A stretch of DNA of 64,000 nt from Sipunculus nudus. Lineage: Eukaryota > Annelida > Sipuncula > Golfingiida > Sipunculidae. The position numbers and the translations under genes were made by a program. This document shows positions 11,171-23,858 of this stretch, one piece after another. How positions within the stretch are numbered: position 1 is the first letter of the stretch; each line of letters begins with the position of its first letter. The notes under the pieces are model-generated. The model had not been told where the DNA came from. It saw nothing but the letters and a program-made list of their open reading frames with translations, and searched no databases. The stretch covers positions 75,747,676 to 75,811,675 of the forward strand of contig CM049316.1 of the NCBI GenBank assembly GCA_026874595.1, given 5' to 3'.

Positions 11171-14100
11171 TTACCTTTTCTTGACCGTGTGTACCAATAT
11201 TGTGAATGGATAAATGATTTTCCTGTCATCCTCCACTGACGCAGTTTTTAGTTGTTCCTGGAAATCCTTTACAAAGTCCGGGTCTGAAGTCTCACGGAAG
11301 TGAGGCACGTGGGTTAAAAAGTCTAGTAGCAAATTTCCTTCCGAACCACATTCATATATTGGTCCTGAAAATAAATGTAAAAAAAAAAATAAGTGAAAAC
11401 TTACGTTCACCGAAATTTTTAACACATTTACTTAGAACCCATCTGATAATTGTTGGCCCTGACAAGAAACAATATTATCATTGATCGCTCTCGCAGTTAT
11501 ACGACTGTTGATGGCTCCAAACAGAAACGGTTTGATATGGGTGGCTCTGACAAAAGTTGACATGATCATCAAAGAAGTGAAGATACGATCATTGGTAGCC
11601 CTTACAAAAATGACATGATCATTGATGGCTCTGACAAGTAACATTACAGTCATGGGTAACACTGCCAAAAATGATATGATCGTGAAGGGCACTAACAAGT
11701 AAAGATACGATCGTGGGTAGCCCTAAAAAAAAATGACATGATCATTGATGTCACTAACAATAACGATACAGTCATGGCTGGAACTGCCAAAAAATGACAT
11801 GATCATTAATGGCTCTAACGAATTACAATACGATCAGAAATTGCTCTGATTAGAACTGTACAAACATTAATTGCTCTGCAAAAGAAGGAAGCGTATATCG
11901 TAGATGACTCTGACAAGAAATAATAAATCGTACATGATTCTGACAAGAAACGATTCGATTTTCGAAACTCGAGACAAGAAAGGATAACAAAATTATATAT
12001 AACATTAAAAAAATATTGCAACAAAAGCAAAATTTGGAAAGCAAACAAAAAACAGCTGAAAAAGCAGCCCTTTCCAATAGTACAGTTTATTTGCGGATAC
12101 TTTGCTGAATGGTCCTGAGCACTCCGATAAAGATGTCAGAACAAAAGGGTCATTGTGCTCTCCCTTCTGTTATTAGGCATTAACATTTCTCTCAATATTA
12201 AGCCTTGACATTACATTTAATCGAACTGCGACCAGATATATTATTTCTCTCCGTACAGATGCCTAGCCATGATAATGTGTATGAGTTATTTTCCGAGACA
12301 ATTTATCCTCCGTACCTATATTTAGGTCGTAATAGAACTCTGTCCGTTTGAAGGTCAAATGCCCATGCTCAAGTGCAATGTCAACGTCCTGAGCCCATGC
12401 GATATCAGATATCGGAAGTTTCCCTTCGTATTTCCTAATAAAACTGTCTGAAAACATACAATAATATTAGTGATTAAATTAAAACTAATTTAAACTGGCA
12501 AATTCTAATTGAAACGACGCAGAAGAATGATCTTAACATGGTTGGTCAATTTAGCCGATGTTGTCCATTGATTTCGCATGTCAGGGATTTAGTACATTTT
12601 TGTTGGTAACATTAGCCAGAAAGCACACAAACGCAGATACCAAGTTATGGAATTATAACTAGTAATGTCTCACCTTTTTCACCGGTAATGGCAATAATAA
12701 TTCCATCTTTTGCTGTCAAATTATAAAAACATTCCAAAACCTCACCCACTCGCCCGTAGACGTAATACAAGCTATGTATGAAGAATACCATGTGAAACTT
12801 TTCATTTGAGGCATTGGCAGATAAATACTCTTCAGCTGTCATTTCCCGTAAGTCGAATTCTACACCTGAGTATTTAATGTTACCGGCTACTCTCAGTTTA
12901 AACTGCTCCATGTGGTCACTATTCGGGTCAACTGCAGTGTAATGGACCGGCAGCTTAAACTTGATAATCTCATCCAAGATTGCGGCGTCAGGCTCTCCTA
13001 AAACCATAGAAATTATTATAATTGTAGCGTTAAACTGAAAATATTTGATTATACATGTTAGATGAACTAAATGTTCGGGTACAGAAAGTGATAACAATAT
13101 CTTATTTTGATATGGTGAATTTGAAGGATGAATGTTTGAAGACCTAGTAAGTAGTTGTTCATACCGTGTTTGCATGGACGGACAAAGCCAAACAGCCTAT
13201 TTGGTAAAACATATATAACAGCGTACTTCTGAGCACCGATCCATTTTGGTGCACAGGGTAATAGCGCCACTCTATGGAATTGCTTTCCTATGATCTGGGC
13301 ACTGAAGGGCTGATAAAGGCAGACAAAAAAAAATTCTGTGGTCTCTGGAATCACTGGGACGGAGGGTCTGCAGAGAGGCAGGGAGGGTTTTACATAGAGA
13401 CGGTATGGCAATGTCGCAAATTATCAAGATGGCTACCCGTGCAAATTTGCGAATACTTTTATAACCGTTTGGGGCCTGTTTTCCTTATAAAACGGATCAG
13501 GTCACGTACCTCAGATATTGCAATGGGTCTATTTTGTAATTAATATATATTATTTTCATGAACTGAAGAGTGAAAAGTTTTTTAACATTCCGTTTCATCG
13601 AATTCATCATATAAATCTTGTTGAATGTTGTTTCGTCTGTAAGCATTTGAGTAATACATAGTTGTCATATTTGTGAATTGATCTTTGACAAACACTATTG
13701 TAGCGCAAGTATACAGCACAGTCTCATGAGACTAGAGTTATGTAGGGTAAAAGTATCAGAATCAAAGTTGAATGGGTGCAATAAGAAATTAATAAGAATA
13801 ACGAAATAAGGCAAGCTATTAACATATAATAAACATATAGATTAATTGTATTTAATTAACTAAATGTATTGGACCGAACGCCCTGAAAATCTACAATATA
13901 CGCATAAAATATACACGCTACATATAAATTATATATATATATTATTGAATATACATTATATATCACCATTGGTGTGTACAAAATAAAAAAGTGAGAAAAG
14001 AACTAATCAGCCACACAAACCTGCTCCTGAGCCAATCGAGATAATCCGGAGTTGTCTCCCATCTGTAACCGCTCCTGCCTCTGACATTTCTCTCAATATT

Positions 14101-14201
14101 CCCGGTATGTTTTGTCTGATCCAGTCCACAGTGCTTTCCATGCTATTGGAGTTCCTGTTTAACGCCGCGAATGTAAGAGCATAATACAGAGAGGTTTCCA
14201 T
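11171..14201 (-). CDS. HNMT-like small-molecule methyltransferase, copy A (4 exons)
   Basis: Exons in transcript order are 14201-14021, 12997-12674, 12447-12316 and 11364-11171 (stop included). They total 831 nt and encode 276 residues. Every junction is GT-AG and every intron is phase 1. The protein reads like histamine N-methyltransferase, a cytosolic S-adenosylmethionine (SAM)-dependent enzyme (human form 292 residues). The N-terminal helix precedes NIPGIL; SAM motif I, IISIGSGAGEPD (about residues 54-65), is split by intron 1. Next come FFIHSLYYVYG at the start of the substrate-pocket strand, then RKYEGKLP, and then GNLLLDFLTHVPHF near the C-terminus, where HNMT has GDLLWDFLTE. The start at 14201 was chosen because it begins the stretch conserved with copy B; an in-frame ATG at 14267 would add 22 hydrophobic residues. 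Positions matching human Glu28, Gln143 and Asn283 (histamine contacts) read Asn, His and Phe here, so the substrate is probably not histamine. Family call is firm; substrate unknown. Confidence 0.86.
11450..11950. repeat. Degenerate minisatellite in intron 3 of HNMT-like copy A
   Basis: A motif of about 28-30 bases (ATGATCATTGATGGCTCTGA, then a CAAGTAACGATA-like part) recurs roughly 15 times with drift. The open frames on the minus strand here (ITFVRATN-type repeats) come from the repeat, not from a gene. Confidence 0.75.
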
Positions 14202-14353
14202 TTTTAAAATGAAGGTGATCAATATATATGTGTAATAAAACCACGGATAAACTGAGTAAAATGGCAACGTTCATGCATCCACACGCAGTGAATTCACAAT
14301 GGCTGTAAGGTTAGACACTGCACGGGGATAAGATACCTGGAAGCAGTCAGCCT

Positions 14354-14372
14354 ATTATATACATATATAATA
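14354..14372 (-). promoter_or_regulatory. Possible TATA region of HNMT-like copy A
   Basis: A TATA-like stretch lies about 155 bases upstream of the chosen ATG on the minus strand. It sits in a block conserved with copy B (28,648-28,664) while nearby bases differ. AT-rich background makes this weak evidence. Confidence 0.3.
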
Positions 14373-15719
14373 ACGTTGAGCTTACAACTGATGATATTCA
14401 GTTGCTTCTACAGGGATCGAAATTAAGAGAAATATGGGGACCAGTTTAGCCAACGAGTATATTGTCATTACAGGTAAAAAAGTCATCTAATGACTTTGTT
14501 TTTACTCCATTAATTATTGGATATTATGTCATCATTTAGCAGTTGGTTAATTTCTACTTGAATGGAATATGGTAAGTTGGAAATGCCATATTAACTATTT
14601 CAGTTCCATTAAATTTAGTTACATCCTCCTAATCTGTCAGTATTCAAATATCAAAATCGTGTTTACACATATGGAAAACTTTGAATCAGTGAACTAGAAA
14701 TGTTAATGATACATGTTCGGATATTAATGGCTGGTCGTCATAACGCTTTCAAACTAAATATAATTAACGTTGACCTCACTGTAGTTTACCTGCTTCAGGC
14801 CACTGGTCGATGTAAAAGTTGAGACCAGTGCTTGTAGTTTTTGTGGGTAACCTATACTCGGTGGATCTCTGGAGAGCTATAAACAATCCAAGCTACTTAT
14901 GATTCGGTTTCTCTGTTGCTCAGTCCTGCTTGTACACTCCATGGTGTCAGATGTATGACAAGCTACATATATCTAAGTATTTTATAAATGTGCTAAAAAA
15001 ACCGGATTCATTCTGTTTTGCGAGGAAACGAATTATTTTTGCCAACTGAATAAAAGTTTCTTGTATATATTATTTGAGTTTATCATAAAATCCGAGCTCA
15101 ACGACCTGCAAACCTTGCTCTGTGTCCACTTAAACAATAATGTCCCACATGCTATTAATATTCTGCGGACGGTCTTCCATGTTTTATACCATATCTTCCC
15201 CACACATACCGTTGTCATATGATTATTAATACGGCAGAAAATGATTTAAATGCTTATTAGTATTGTGTGTAGAAGTTTGGCGGCTTTGTCTACGGACACT
15301 ATTGTAACAAAAGTGTGATCAGTTTAACTTTATTTTAATCGCTATTCTAAATTCTTCCTCATATATATGATTTGCATTTAATTGATTTAACGTTTTGTAA
15401 AATTTTTACAGAATGTAAATTATTTATTTGTTTGCTTTGAATGCACTGAAAGTTAACTACAGAAATACACGCATTTCCTTGATTAGTAACTGCCGTCCGA
15501 GGTTCTGTGTACACCGCACCATCTGGTGTCTAATACAATAAATATATGTCGTCATAGGACTATTCCTGATTCTTGAGAATCATGACACATCAAGTTAAAA
15601 ACCTGGACCAACAGTGTCCCAGCCTTTACACGTTTAAAAACGTTTTTAAATTATATAATACAGACCTAATTTCTTGCATGTACATAGGAACTATATAGAG
15701 GAATATTTATGGTAAATAC

Positions 15720-16580
15720 GAGGAAAACAAATGAGTGGTTTTGATATTAGGCAGTCCTGAAGTGTGAAAATAGGTTTTTAATAAAAAAAATAGGTTTTTC
15801 CATAATTTCTCAAAGGAACGAAGTCGCAAAGACTCAGTTTTCGGGTTGGGCTTGGTAGGAGATCTTGCGGACATCTAACATTATGCCGAATTTTGGATAC
15901 CTAGGCCTTTACAGTTTCAAAACGTGCCACATCTACGTACGGACGGACAGACAAACGGACAATTGACCACGAATATAGCTCAGATGACACAACCACTTTT
16001 GAGGAACTGACAAAACTGGTCATGGTTAATATTTAAGGCAAGGTTCATAACAATCCATACCTAATTTATCAAGATATTGGAGATTTTGTATCCAAATTTT
16101 TATTATTCTGGGGGGTACTTTCAAGCCCCATAGGTCTGAGGATATACGTCCCAATCACCTAATTTCAGGTTTCCAAGGAGATTGTTTATAGACTCCCTGG
16201 ATGTTTACTTAGAAATTTCTAGGACCAGCAGTAACGAATTTTGCCCTGCTAACGGACGCCCGGACGGACAACGGACTAAGCGCCATTCCTATCCCCCAGT
16301 TGACTTACAGTCAACTGAGCTGAAAACATAGAATTGTTTGACATTATGCAGTATGGAAGTGTAAAAAATGGTTTTTAATGGGGAATTGAGGTTTTTACTT
16401 AATTTCTCAAAGGAATGAAGACCTAGTGACACAATTGTCAGTATAGTAGGAGATTTTGGGGACATCTTACTGTTTCAAAACATGCCCTGTTAACGGCCAG
16501 CGGGACGGACGGATTGACGGACGGACAAAGGACCATGACTTTAGCTCAGATGACTTATAATCAGCTGAGCTAGCCAGGGA
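15720..16580. mobile_element. Cluster of pearl-like repeats (copy B)
   Basis: This is the counterpart of 300-1590 with (ACGG)n tracts near 15,937, 16,258 and 16,502. The last hairpin (GCTCAGATGACTTATAATCAGCTGAGC, arms at 16,544-16,571) is uninterrupted and gives the empty site for the copy A insertion. Confidence 0.6.
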
Positions 16581-17321
16581 GTTTATCTCAAAAATACTTT
16601 AAAATTTCACTGTTTCCATAGTTTTGCCTTATAGCATAATTTGCTTTGAAATGGCCTGTTTATAAACTTTGATTTTTCTGTTGCATAATTTCCAGTCCAT
16701 ATAACAAATTGACTCAAAACCCATTATAATTAAATAACTAGTGAAAAATAAGATTTGTGTCTTAGGTAGTAATATGGTAACAGACACATGTATTTATATA
16801 AAATATTAAAAAAAAAACATGTTGACCTTAAATTAAGTATAGTGGATAGAGAGGGGCAATTGCTTAAAAGGGCTCGTCCTGTAGAACAGTGATATTTAGA
16901 GCTCTGCACCTGTTGCTTGATTCCAGTGTACATACATAACTTTCACTATGTACATATACTATTTGTACATGGGCTATGATGTCCTGTATAATTATGATAA
17001 ACACACCAGTTGTACATATCATAATTAGCTGGTCCCTGACAGCTCTGGTGCTGTACTTGAAGGTTAAACCCTGCATGCTGATTATAAAACAGTGCAGCAC
17101 TGACCTGTATTCTGGCTGTCTGGTCTGGCTATCTCAACAATACTTTAGATAACTTTTCTGGGTTCTCCCTGAGAAAAAAACAAAGATCTGTCCATTATAT
17201 AAAACTGGATATAAATAAACCATAACACATCACACAAATAAACTGTCTGGTTTCTCCCTGGATATATATTAATATATATAAATTGCTCTATGGCCTACAG
17301 ACTAGGCCAGAGCAGTGTAAC

Positions 17322-17467
17322 ACTGAAGAGAAACAACACTGTAAATTCACAACAGTCTTTTTCACGGGATGCGACCCGATCATCAGGTGAATGTGGTTAG
17401 AATCGTATGATCGGGTCGCATCCCGTGAAACAGACTGTTGTGAATTTACATTGTTGTTTTCTTCAGG
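17322..17467. mobile_element. Palindromic hairpin element, copy B
   Basis: This is the orthologous position to 2432-2575 and its arms are better preserved. The loop is about 20 bases around 'CAGGTGAATGTGGTTAGAA'. The upstream mini-hairpin TGGCCTACAGACTAGGCCA is intact at 17,290-17,308. Confidence 0.8.
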
Positions 17468-19249
17468 GTTATATAGATACATATATAGTCAAGGTACCAG
17501 TTATTCCATAATATGTCCAATCAAACACCCAATAAATACATTTGAATGTATTTATTACTGTATTAACCATGATTGTTTCAGATCATTTATTTTTTTGGGG
17601 GACATAACTATCAACAACAAATATTCAATCTCCATATGAGTATAAGGAAATTTCCAGGTATTATAGTCCATTTCGCCACCTGCTGTCCAATTTTTTTTTG
17701 TAGATTATTTTTTTTATAAAAGTTTATATTTTTTCAATTAATTCCTGGAAAACTACATATGGAAGTGAAAACCTAATATGGCAATTCAGAATTAACAGTA
17801 ATTCTCCAGTTCATGTTTAAAACTTTGAGTCTTTTCTCAATGATCTGGCGGATATGATGTGTCCCTGAATGAGAAGCCATCTTTGTTTTAGCTGGTTTTG
17901 TTTTTTAGTGTGTTTACATGACATCATCCAATCGGCAAATGTCAATTGCGGCAGTTTTTGCATGTGAGCTATGACCTTGACCGCCATAATTGGGTCTGAT
18001 ATATTGTACAATGTAGACTGATTTCTCATATTTTCTGTTTTGTAAATAAAGTGTAAAGTAGGTATTTATATACCTTGTTGAAAATTAGGTCCTTTAAGCC
18101 TCTACACTATAACTGTTTCCTTAAAATGTAACCAATAAAAAGTGTCATAGCAAAAAACAGGTGGACATGACGGGGATGAAACAGACTATAGATATTTTGC
18201 ATCCTCTTTTTGGTATGAGAAAATAATTCTGTGGCAATAAAAAAGTGCTTTTGAATTGATGTACTTGTAAGTCTTCTAAAAAAATCAGAGAAAATTATGA
18301 AATGTGTTTTATCTTCATGGCATTGTGAGACATCAACAAGATGGTAAAGAGCTGAATATACAAATGTTTTGAAGAATCAAATACGCATTAGTGCAATTAA
18401 AGCAGTGGCTTGAAGTTATCTAATACTCTTTTAAACGTCTGAATTTTAAAGATGCAATCTTAATTTATTTATGAAAATTTTTAATATTGCATTTTTTTTT
18501 TCGAAGAATGTTTAAAAAATGACGGAGCCAGTTTAACCAATAAACCTGAGTTTAGCTCAAAAGTGAAAAGCCGGATCAAAGCATGATGATTTATTCTAAA
18601 AGGATGATGAGCTTCATAGATGATTGGGTAAATCTAAGTGCATTGATTAACATCACTATCAACATTAGTTTCTTAATTCAGATGACTCTTTTCCAAAGAC
18701 TAGTAGCAATGACAAAAATTCCATAACCAAACAAGTGATACTTTAGGTCTAACAAATTTATACAAACTTTAAAAGAATATCAGTATGTAACCTCTCTCGA
18801 ACTCATTTTTCCATTTGTTCCTCTTTCAACCAAGATTCAAATATACCAAATGACTAATACCACAACAACAAATTATTTCACAAATCAATGATAAGACAAT
18901 GATAGCTTATGAAATCTCTGCCGAACTGACAGTCACATCTACTTAAATGTAAGGCAAGATAGCCGCTGCCCTATATTACCGTTACAAAGTATGAACAGGT
19001 TTAACCTCTTTTGGATTAGAATATTATAACAAGTGACCCATGGATTATGGCGCTCAGCCGACTGACATGTCGACAGTATGTCATTGGAAGGCAACTAATT
19101 AAGATAATTTAGGTGGCATCATTGTTCGTGTATATTAGCTTATGTTCATCAAGACCCATAAGCACAACAAATTTGATGATAATCCAACCAGCCTCTCCTG
19201 AGGAATCCGGCAATTTGTGCGTATTTTGCATTATTTCTGGGGTTCTCAA

Positions 19250-21103
19250 ACATACCCCAAAACCCTGAGAATATAGGTCACAGTGACCGAATTTCAGGTT
19301 TCGTGGGAGAACTTTTGAAGAACTCTCAGGATATTAAGTAAGAAGATTCTGGGTCCAATGGTTATGATTAGTGCCCTACTTTGTCATCGAATTTTCAATT
19401 ATTCTGAGGGATGCTTTTAAGCCCCATAACTCAAGAAATATGAGTAACAGAGACCAAATTTCAAGTTTCTAAAGAGACTTTTCATGGACCTCCCTAGATT
19501 TTAATTTAGATGATTTCAGGTCCAATGGTTATGATATGTTCCCTGCTTGGTATCATTTTTTTTTTTATTATGCTGAGGGGTGATTATAAGCCCATAGCCA
19601 AGAGAATATGGATAACATAGACCTAATTTCAAGGTTCCAAGGATATTTTTCAAACTGGATGTCAAGTTAGATAATTCTAGGACCAATGGTTACAATTTGT
19701 TCCTTGATAACGGACGACATCATCTTTGATGGTCTCAAAAATAGAGAAAAAAATGTGTTCAAACTTTTTAAAAATCAAAGTGGCGTCACCAGTCTGCAAG
19801 AACTGATGAAACACTCCATGATGAATATGCATGCACAGAATCAGGATGATCAATGCATTAGTTGTTTAGATACTTGTGCTTTTGTATCAACTTTTTAGTT
19901 ATTCTGGGAGGTACTTCTAAGCCCCATAGCACGGAGGATATGGGTAACAGAGACCTGCTTTTAGGTTTCCATGGAAGTTTAAATGGACCTCCCGGCATGT
20001 CAAGAAAGAAGATTCCAGGTCAAATGGTTATGATTTGTGCTCTGTTAACAGACGAACACATCTTTGAAAGTCTCAAAAATAAAGATAAAAATGCTAAAAA
20101 CCTGGAGAAAGTCCAGGTGGTGCCACCAGTCTGCAGGAACTGATGAAAAACTCCATGATGAATATGCATGCACAGAATCAGGGTGATCAATGCATTAGTT
20201 GTTCGGAAACTGGAGCTTTTGTATCAAATTTTTAGTTAATCTGGGAGGTTCTTCTAAGCTTCATAACACTGAAGATATAGGTAACAGAGACCTAATTTCA
20301 GGTTTCCATAGATATTTTTTATGGACCTCCCGGGATGTCCAGAAAGAAGATTCCAGGTCTAATGGTTATGATTTGTGCCCTGTTAACAGACGACCACATC
20401 TTTGAAGGTCTCAAAATAAAGAAAAAAATGCTTAAAAAACCAGGTGGTGCCATCAGTTTGCAGGAACTGATGAAACACTCCAAGTTGCATATGCATGCAA
20501 ACAATCATGCCGATCAATATACTAGTTGTAAAGATACTTGAGCTTTTGTATCAATTTTTTGTTATTTTGGTGGGTGCTTCTGAGCCTCATAGCTCAGAGA
20601 CCTTATTTTAGGTTTCCAAGGAGACTTTTCATGGGCCTCCAAGCATGTCAAGAAAGAAGATTCTAGATCCAGTTGTTACGATTTGTGCAATGTTAGCACA
20701 TGGCCGCATAATTTAAGCTCTCAAAAATTGATAAAAATCGTAAAAATTAAAAAAATATATACGTGGCGCCACCAGTCTGCAGACGCTATTGAAACACTCC
20801 ATGATCAATATCCATGCAAAGAATCATGGTGATTAATGCATTAGTTATTCAGATACCTGAGCTTTTGTATCTGATATTCTATTATTCTGGAATGTACTTC
20901 GGAACCCCATAGCTTGGACAGTATGGATGACAGAGACCTAATTTCAGGTTTCCAAGGAGGCTTTTCATGGACCTCTCTGGATGAAAATTGAGAAGATTCT
21001 AGGTCAAGCGGTTACAATTTGTGTCCTGTTAACGGAGAGACGGCCGGATCGCTTGATGGCCGGACGGACTACGGACAAAGAGTGATCGCTCAGCTGACTT
21101 ACA
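19250..21103. mobile_element. Pearl-like tandem-core array, copy B (about 7 cores)
   Basis: Core anchors fall at about 19,268, 19,441, 19,608, 19,941, 20,279, 20,594 and 20,926, giving spacings of about 170 and about 315-340 bp. The array is closed by an ACGG tract (about 21,041-21,079) and half of the terminal hairpin (CGCTCAGCTGACTTACAGTG). It is longer than the copy A array, so cores were lost or gained after the duplication. Confidence 0.7.
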
Positions 21104-21867
21104 GTGTTTTGTCGCGGGGGGGGGGGGGAGGGGCAAGGCAGAAGTGAATAGGATCCTTAACGGTAATATAAGATACACTAATTTCTTTATGTTATAAAAT
21201 CCATATTCACCACCTAACGTCAACTATTCCGTATTCATCCACATTTTCATTATCATACTTAAGCAGACATGAATTTTTGCATAATTATTTATATAAATGA
21301 ACTTTTGACAATTCCCGTAGAGAAAATGTCACTGTAATGGATGTGTGAGCTTGTAAACCATGAGATATTAATACATGAGCAAATGTTAAAAACAGAAAGG
21401 AAACATGTATGCTGAGGTGGTTGATTACATAAGTTCAAACTATCCCATGTTTAATTGTTGTAAATTTATCAACATCAGTACATGTGATATTTGCAGACTG
21501 ATTAGCATTCAAAAACTACCAGTGATATATTTACCACACCTCTTACAATAAATCTTACACATGTCCTAGTTGTGTTCACAATAAATATTTAGACCAACCG
21601 TCTCTAGGATCAACAGTGCTAGTGTAACGGTCTCGTATAAAAAATACTGGTCAGATGAGCACACATATGTCATTGCTTACTTAGTTAACATACCTATGTC
21701 GTATCGGGTGATAGTTTTATATGCAGACGGTTCTAATCTCCAACGATGCATTTGTACCATTTCATTTTATCTTTTATCACAGTATATCACTGTGCCTGCA
21801 GAACAGTCAATGATTCTAAATTTGATTTAGTGAAGAGCACTCCATCATGTTTCTTATTCTAAAGTGT

Positions 21868-21871
<4 letters not shown>

Positions 21872-21915
<44 letters not shown>

Positions 21916-21919
21916 GAGA
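21872..21919. repeat. (GA)n microsatellite
   Basis: GA repeats with one AT interruption. Copy A has only 'cagagacgatgaagaagg' at the matching place (8,993), so the tract expanded in copy B. Confidence 0.95.
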
Positions 21920-23044
21920 TGATGACGTGTATTCTGAAATCCCTAAGTTACATCTGACACAAAATATTATAATGTCTTATTTAAATATATTACTTTTTAA
22001 TAACATTCCTTTGTGCCTGTATTATACAACATCACGAATCCAATGCATTCAACATGATAATTGGTTGAAGCTTACAACTAACAGGGCTCCCTCCACAGAG
22101 TGTTATAATGGGCTTTTATGGTTTCATTTCAGTAAACAAAAGTGCTCTGGAAAATGCGGTGCCTTTATTTTGTTAAAAAAGAGTGCATACATCCATTAAG
22201 AGAAAGGTCACTTTCATAACCTATATAACAGAGAAAGACAGGAAAAAACATAAATTCACATTACACAATATAATAAATTTTTTATAGAAATACAAGCTTT
22301 CTCACATATAAAGGTTTCCATGATTTAATGAGTACCGAGTTAAAATTATATGTGAATCGATAATTGACTAAAGTATTCTTTAACGAAACCGGAAAGACAG
22401 ACAGAAATCTAATAACGCCTCACATCAGAAAGACTGACAATTATTCTTACAAACAGTTCCTTTTACAGAAAATATCTCAAACGCAATTTACACGATAATA
22501 ACAAATAAGAATAATCATAATATACAGTACAGTAAAAGTAGAAAGTCTACCAGTTCACTGTTAAACAATATAACTGTGATAATAAAAATGTAAAACATAC
22601 CTGCAAGTAAGAGTGTGTACACTCATTAACGAAATGCCTGCCAAGTGACTCTGGTTGGCCAACTTAGTGGCGAAATCACATCAGCTATTATTGAAATTAG
22701 AACACAAAACAGGTTTTACAAATTAGCGCTTACAGAACACTGAATCCCGCGTTTAGTTAAGATAGTAAAATGACATACAATCAAAGACTTTTATCAAAGA
22801 GTGATTTATTATACCTTAATGATTCAATACAACTAATAATATCACTCGGGTTTTTGTAATGCTCAGATGTCGCAGATGTCGGGCGCGAAATATAATGCTC
22901 AACATAATTAAGTCGAGGTTAATTTTTTATTTTCCCAGATGTTTGGAGCCATGAATACAGATTACACACGGCCCCCCAGAAAACACATTTATTATGAAAA
23001 CTGGTCATACGTATTATATCGTGTGACATCATCCGTCCTTCCGA

Positions 23045-23230
23045 ATAAGAATAAAGGTGCTTTTCCATAGGCGCGTAGTCCGTATCCATAGTCCGTATGC
23101 GTAGTCCGCATGCGTAGTTCGCAAAAATCGCTTTGATTTTGTAGATTTTTTAACTGAGCCGTTTCCATTTATCCGCATGCGTAGTACGTATGCGTAGTCC
23201 GTATCCGTAGTCCGTATCCACACGCCCTCT
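23045..23230. repeat. Clustered 12-base GTAGTCCGTATS repeats in two blocks
   Basis: Two blocks (23,062-23,123 and 23,175-23,224) of a GC-rich motif of about 12 bases, CGTAGTCCGTAT and variants with GCATGCG palindromes, are separated by AT-rich sequence. The repeat lies in a B-only segment. It may be the end of an unidentified DNA transposon; no partner end was found. Confidence 0.55.
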
Positions 23231-23476
23231 GGGAGCGATTTTTTTCGCACTAAGCATACCAATCATCGTGTCGATTTCAGCTTTAGCACAGAATTTGCCC
23301 CACTGTACTGTATGCACAGTCTCTTTTTTCAACTGGTATAAATGTCATTTCTGACATCAGTTTTCCAGAAACCAAACATATTGCATTTGGCTGAATTTTA
23401 TATATATATAGAAAGGTAGAGTTATCCTTCTTTGTAAAGTGCTCTATGGCCTAAAGACTAGGCCAGAGCGATATAA

Positions 23477-23652
23477 CACTGAAGATAAAACAACACTGTA
23501 CATTCACTTCTGTCTGTTTCTGTTTCTGTTTCTGATGCGACCCGATCATCGGCTGAATGTTGTTAGAATGTTAAGATTCTAAAAACATTCACCTGATATT
23601 TGGGTCGCATCCCGTGAAACAGACTGTAGTGAATTTACAGTGTTTTTTTTTC
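23477..23652. mobile_element. Palindromic hairpin element, third copy (copy B only)
   Basis: It has the same arms as 2432-2575, with a (TTTCTG)n expansion at 23,516-23,534 in the left arm. It lies in a B-only segment between two partial copies of 'catcatccgtc...aataagaataa', so it came in after or with a local rearrangement. Confidence 0.75.
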
Positions 23653-23752
23653 ATGTTATACATGAAATGGCTCACACGTCAATTATAAGACATCATCCGT
23701 CATACCCAATAAGAATAAGGCTTCAAGACGTAGTCCATCACAACCACATACA

Positions 23753-23828
<76 letters not shown>
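23753..23828. repeat. (CA)n then (TA)n microsatellite
   Basis: CA repeats to about 23,792, then TA repeats, immediately left of the pogo-like element. Confidence 0.95.
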
Positions 23829-23832
<4 letters not shown>

Positions 23833-23858
23833 TATTACATATTATGTTGTTCAACATA

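Larger units (their letters stand above)
1..15400. repeat. Tandem segmental duplication, copy A
   Basis: This copy aligns with 15,400-29,690 in the same order and orientation: pearl-like repeats, hairpin element, 4-bp-rich AT sequence, then the HNMT-like gene. Base 1 already lies inside the unit (AGAATGTAAAT anchor), so the array may extend to the left. A-only segments are 1129-1564, about 5005-8548 and about 9169-9508. Outside the exons, flanks and introns differ by many substitutions and small indels. Confidence 0.9.

Noticed and set aside
11432-12077. Minus-strand open frames in intron 3 of HNMT-like copy A
   Set aside because: They come from the 28-30 bp minisatellite and flanking AT-rich intron. 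The exons on both sides join in phase without them.
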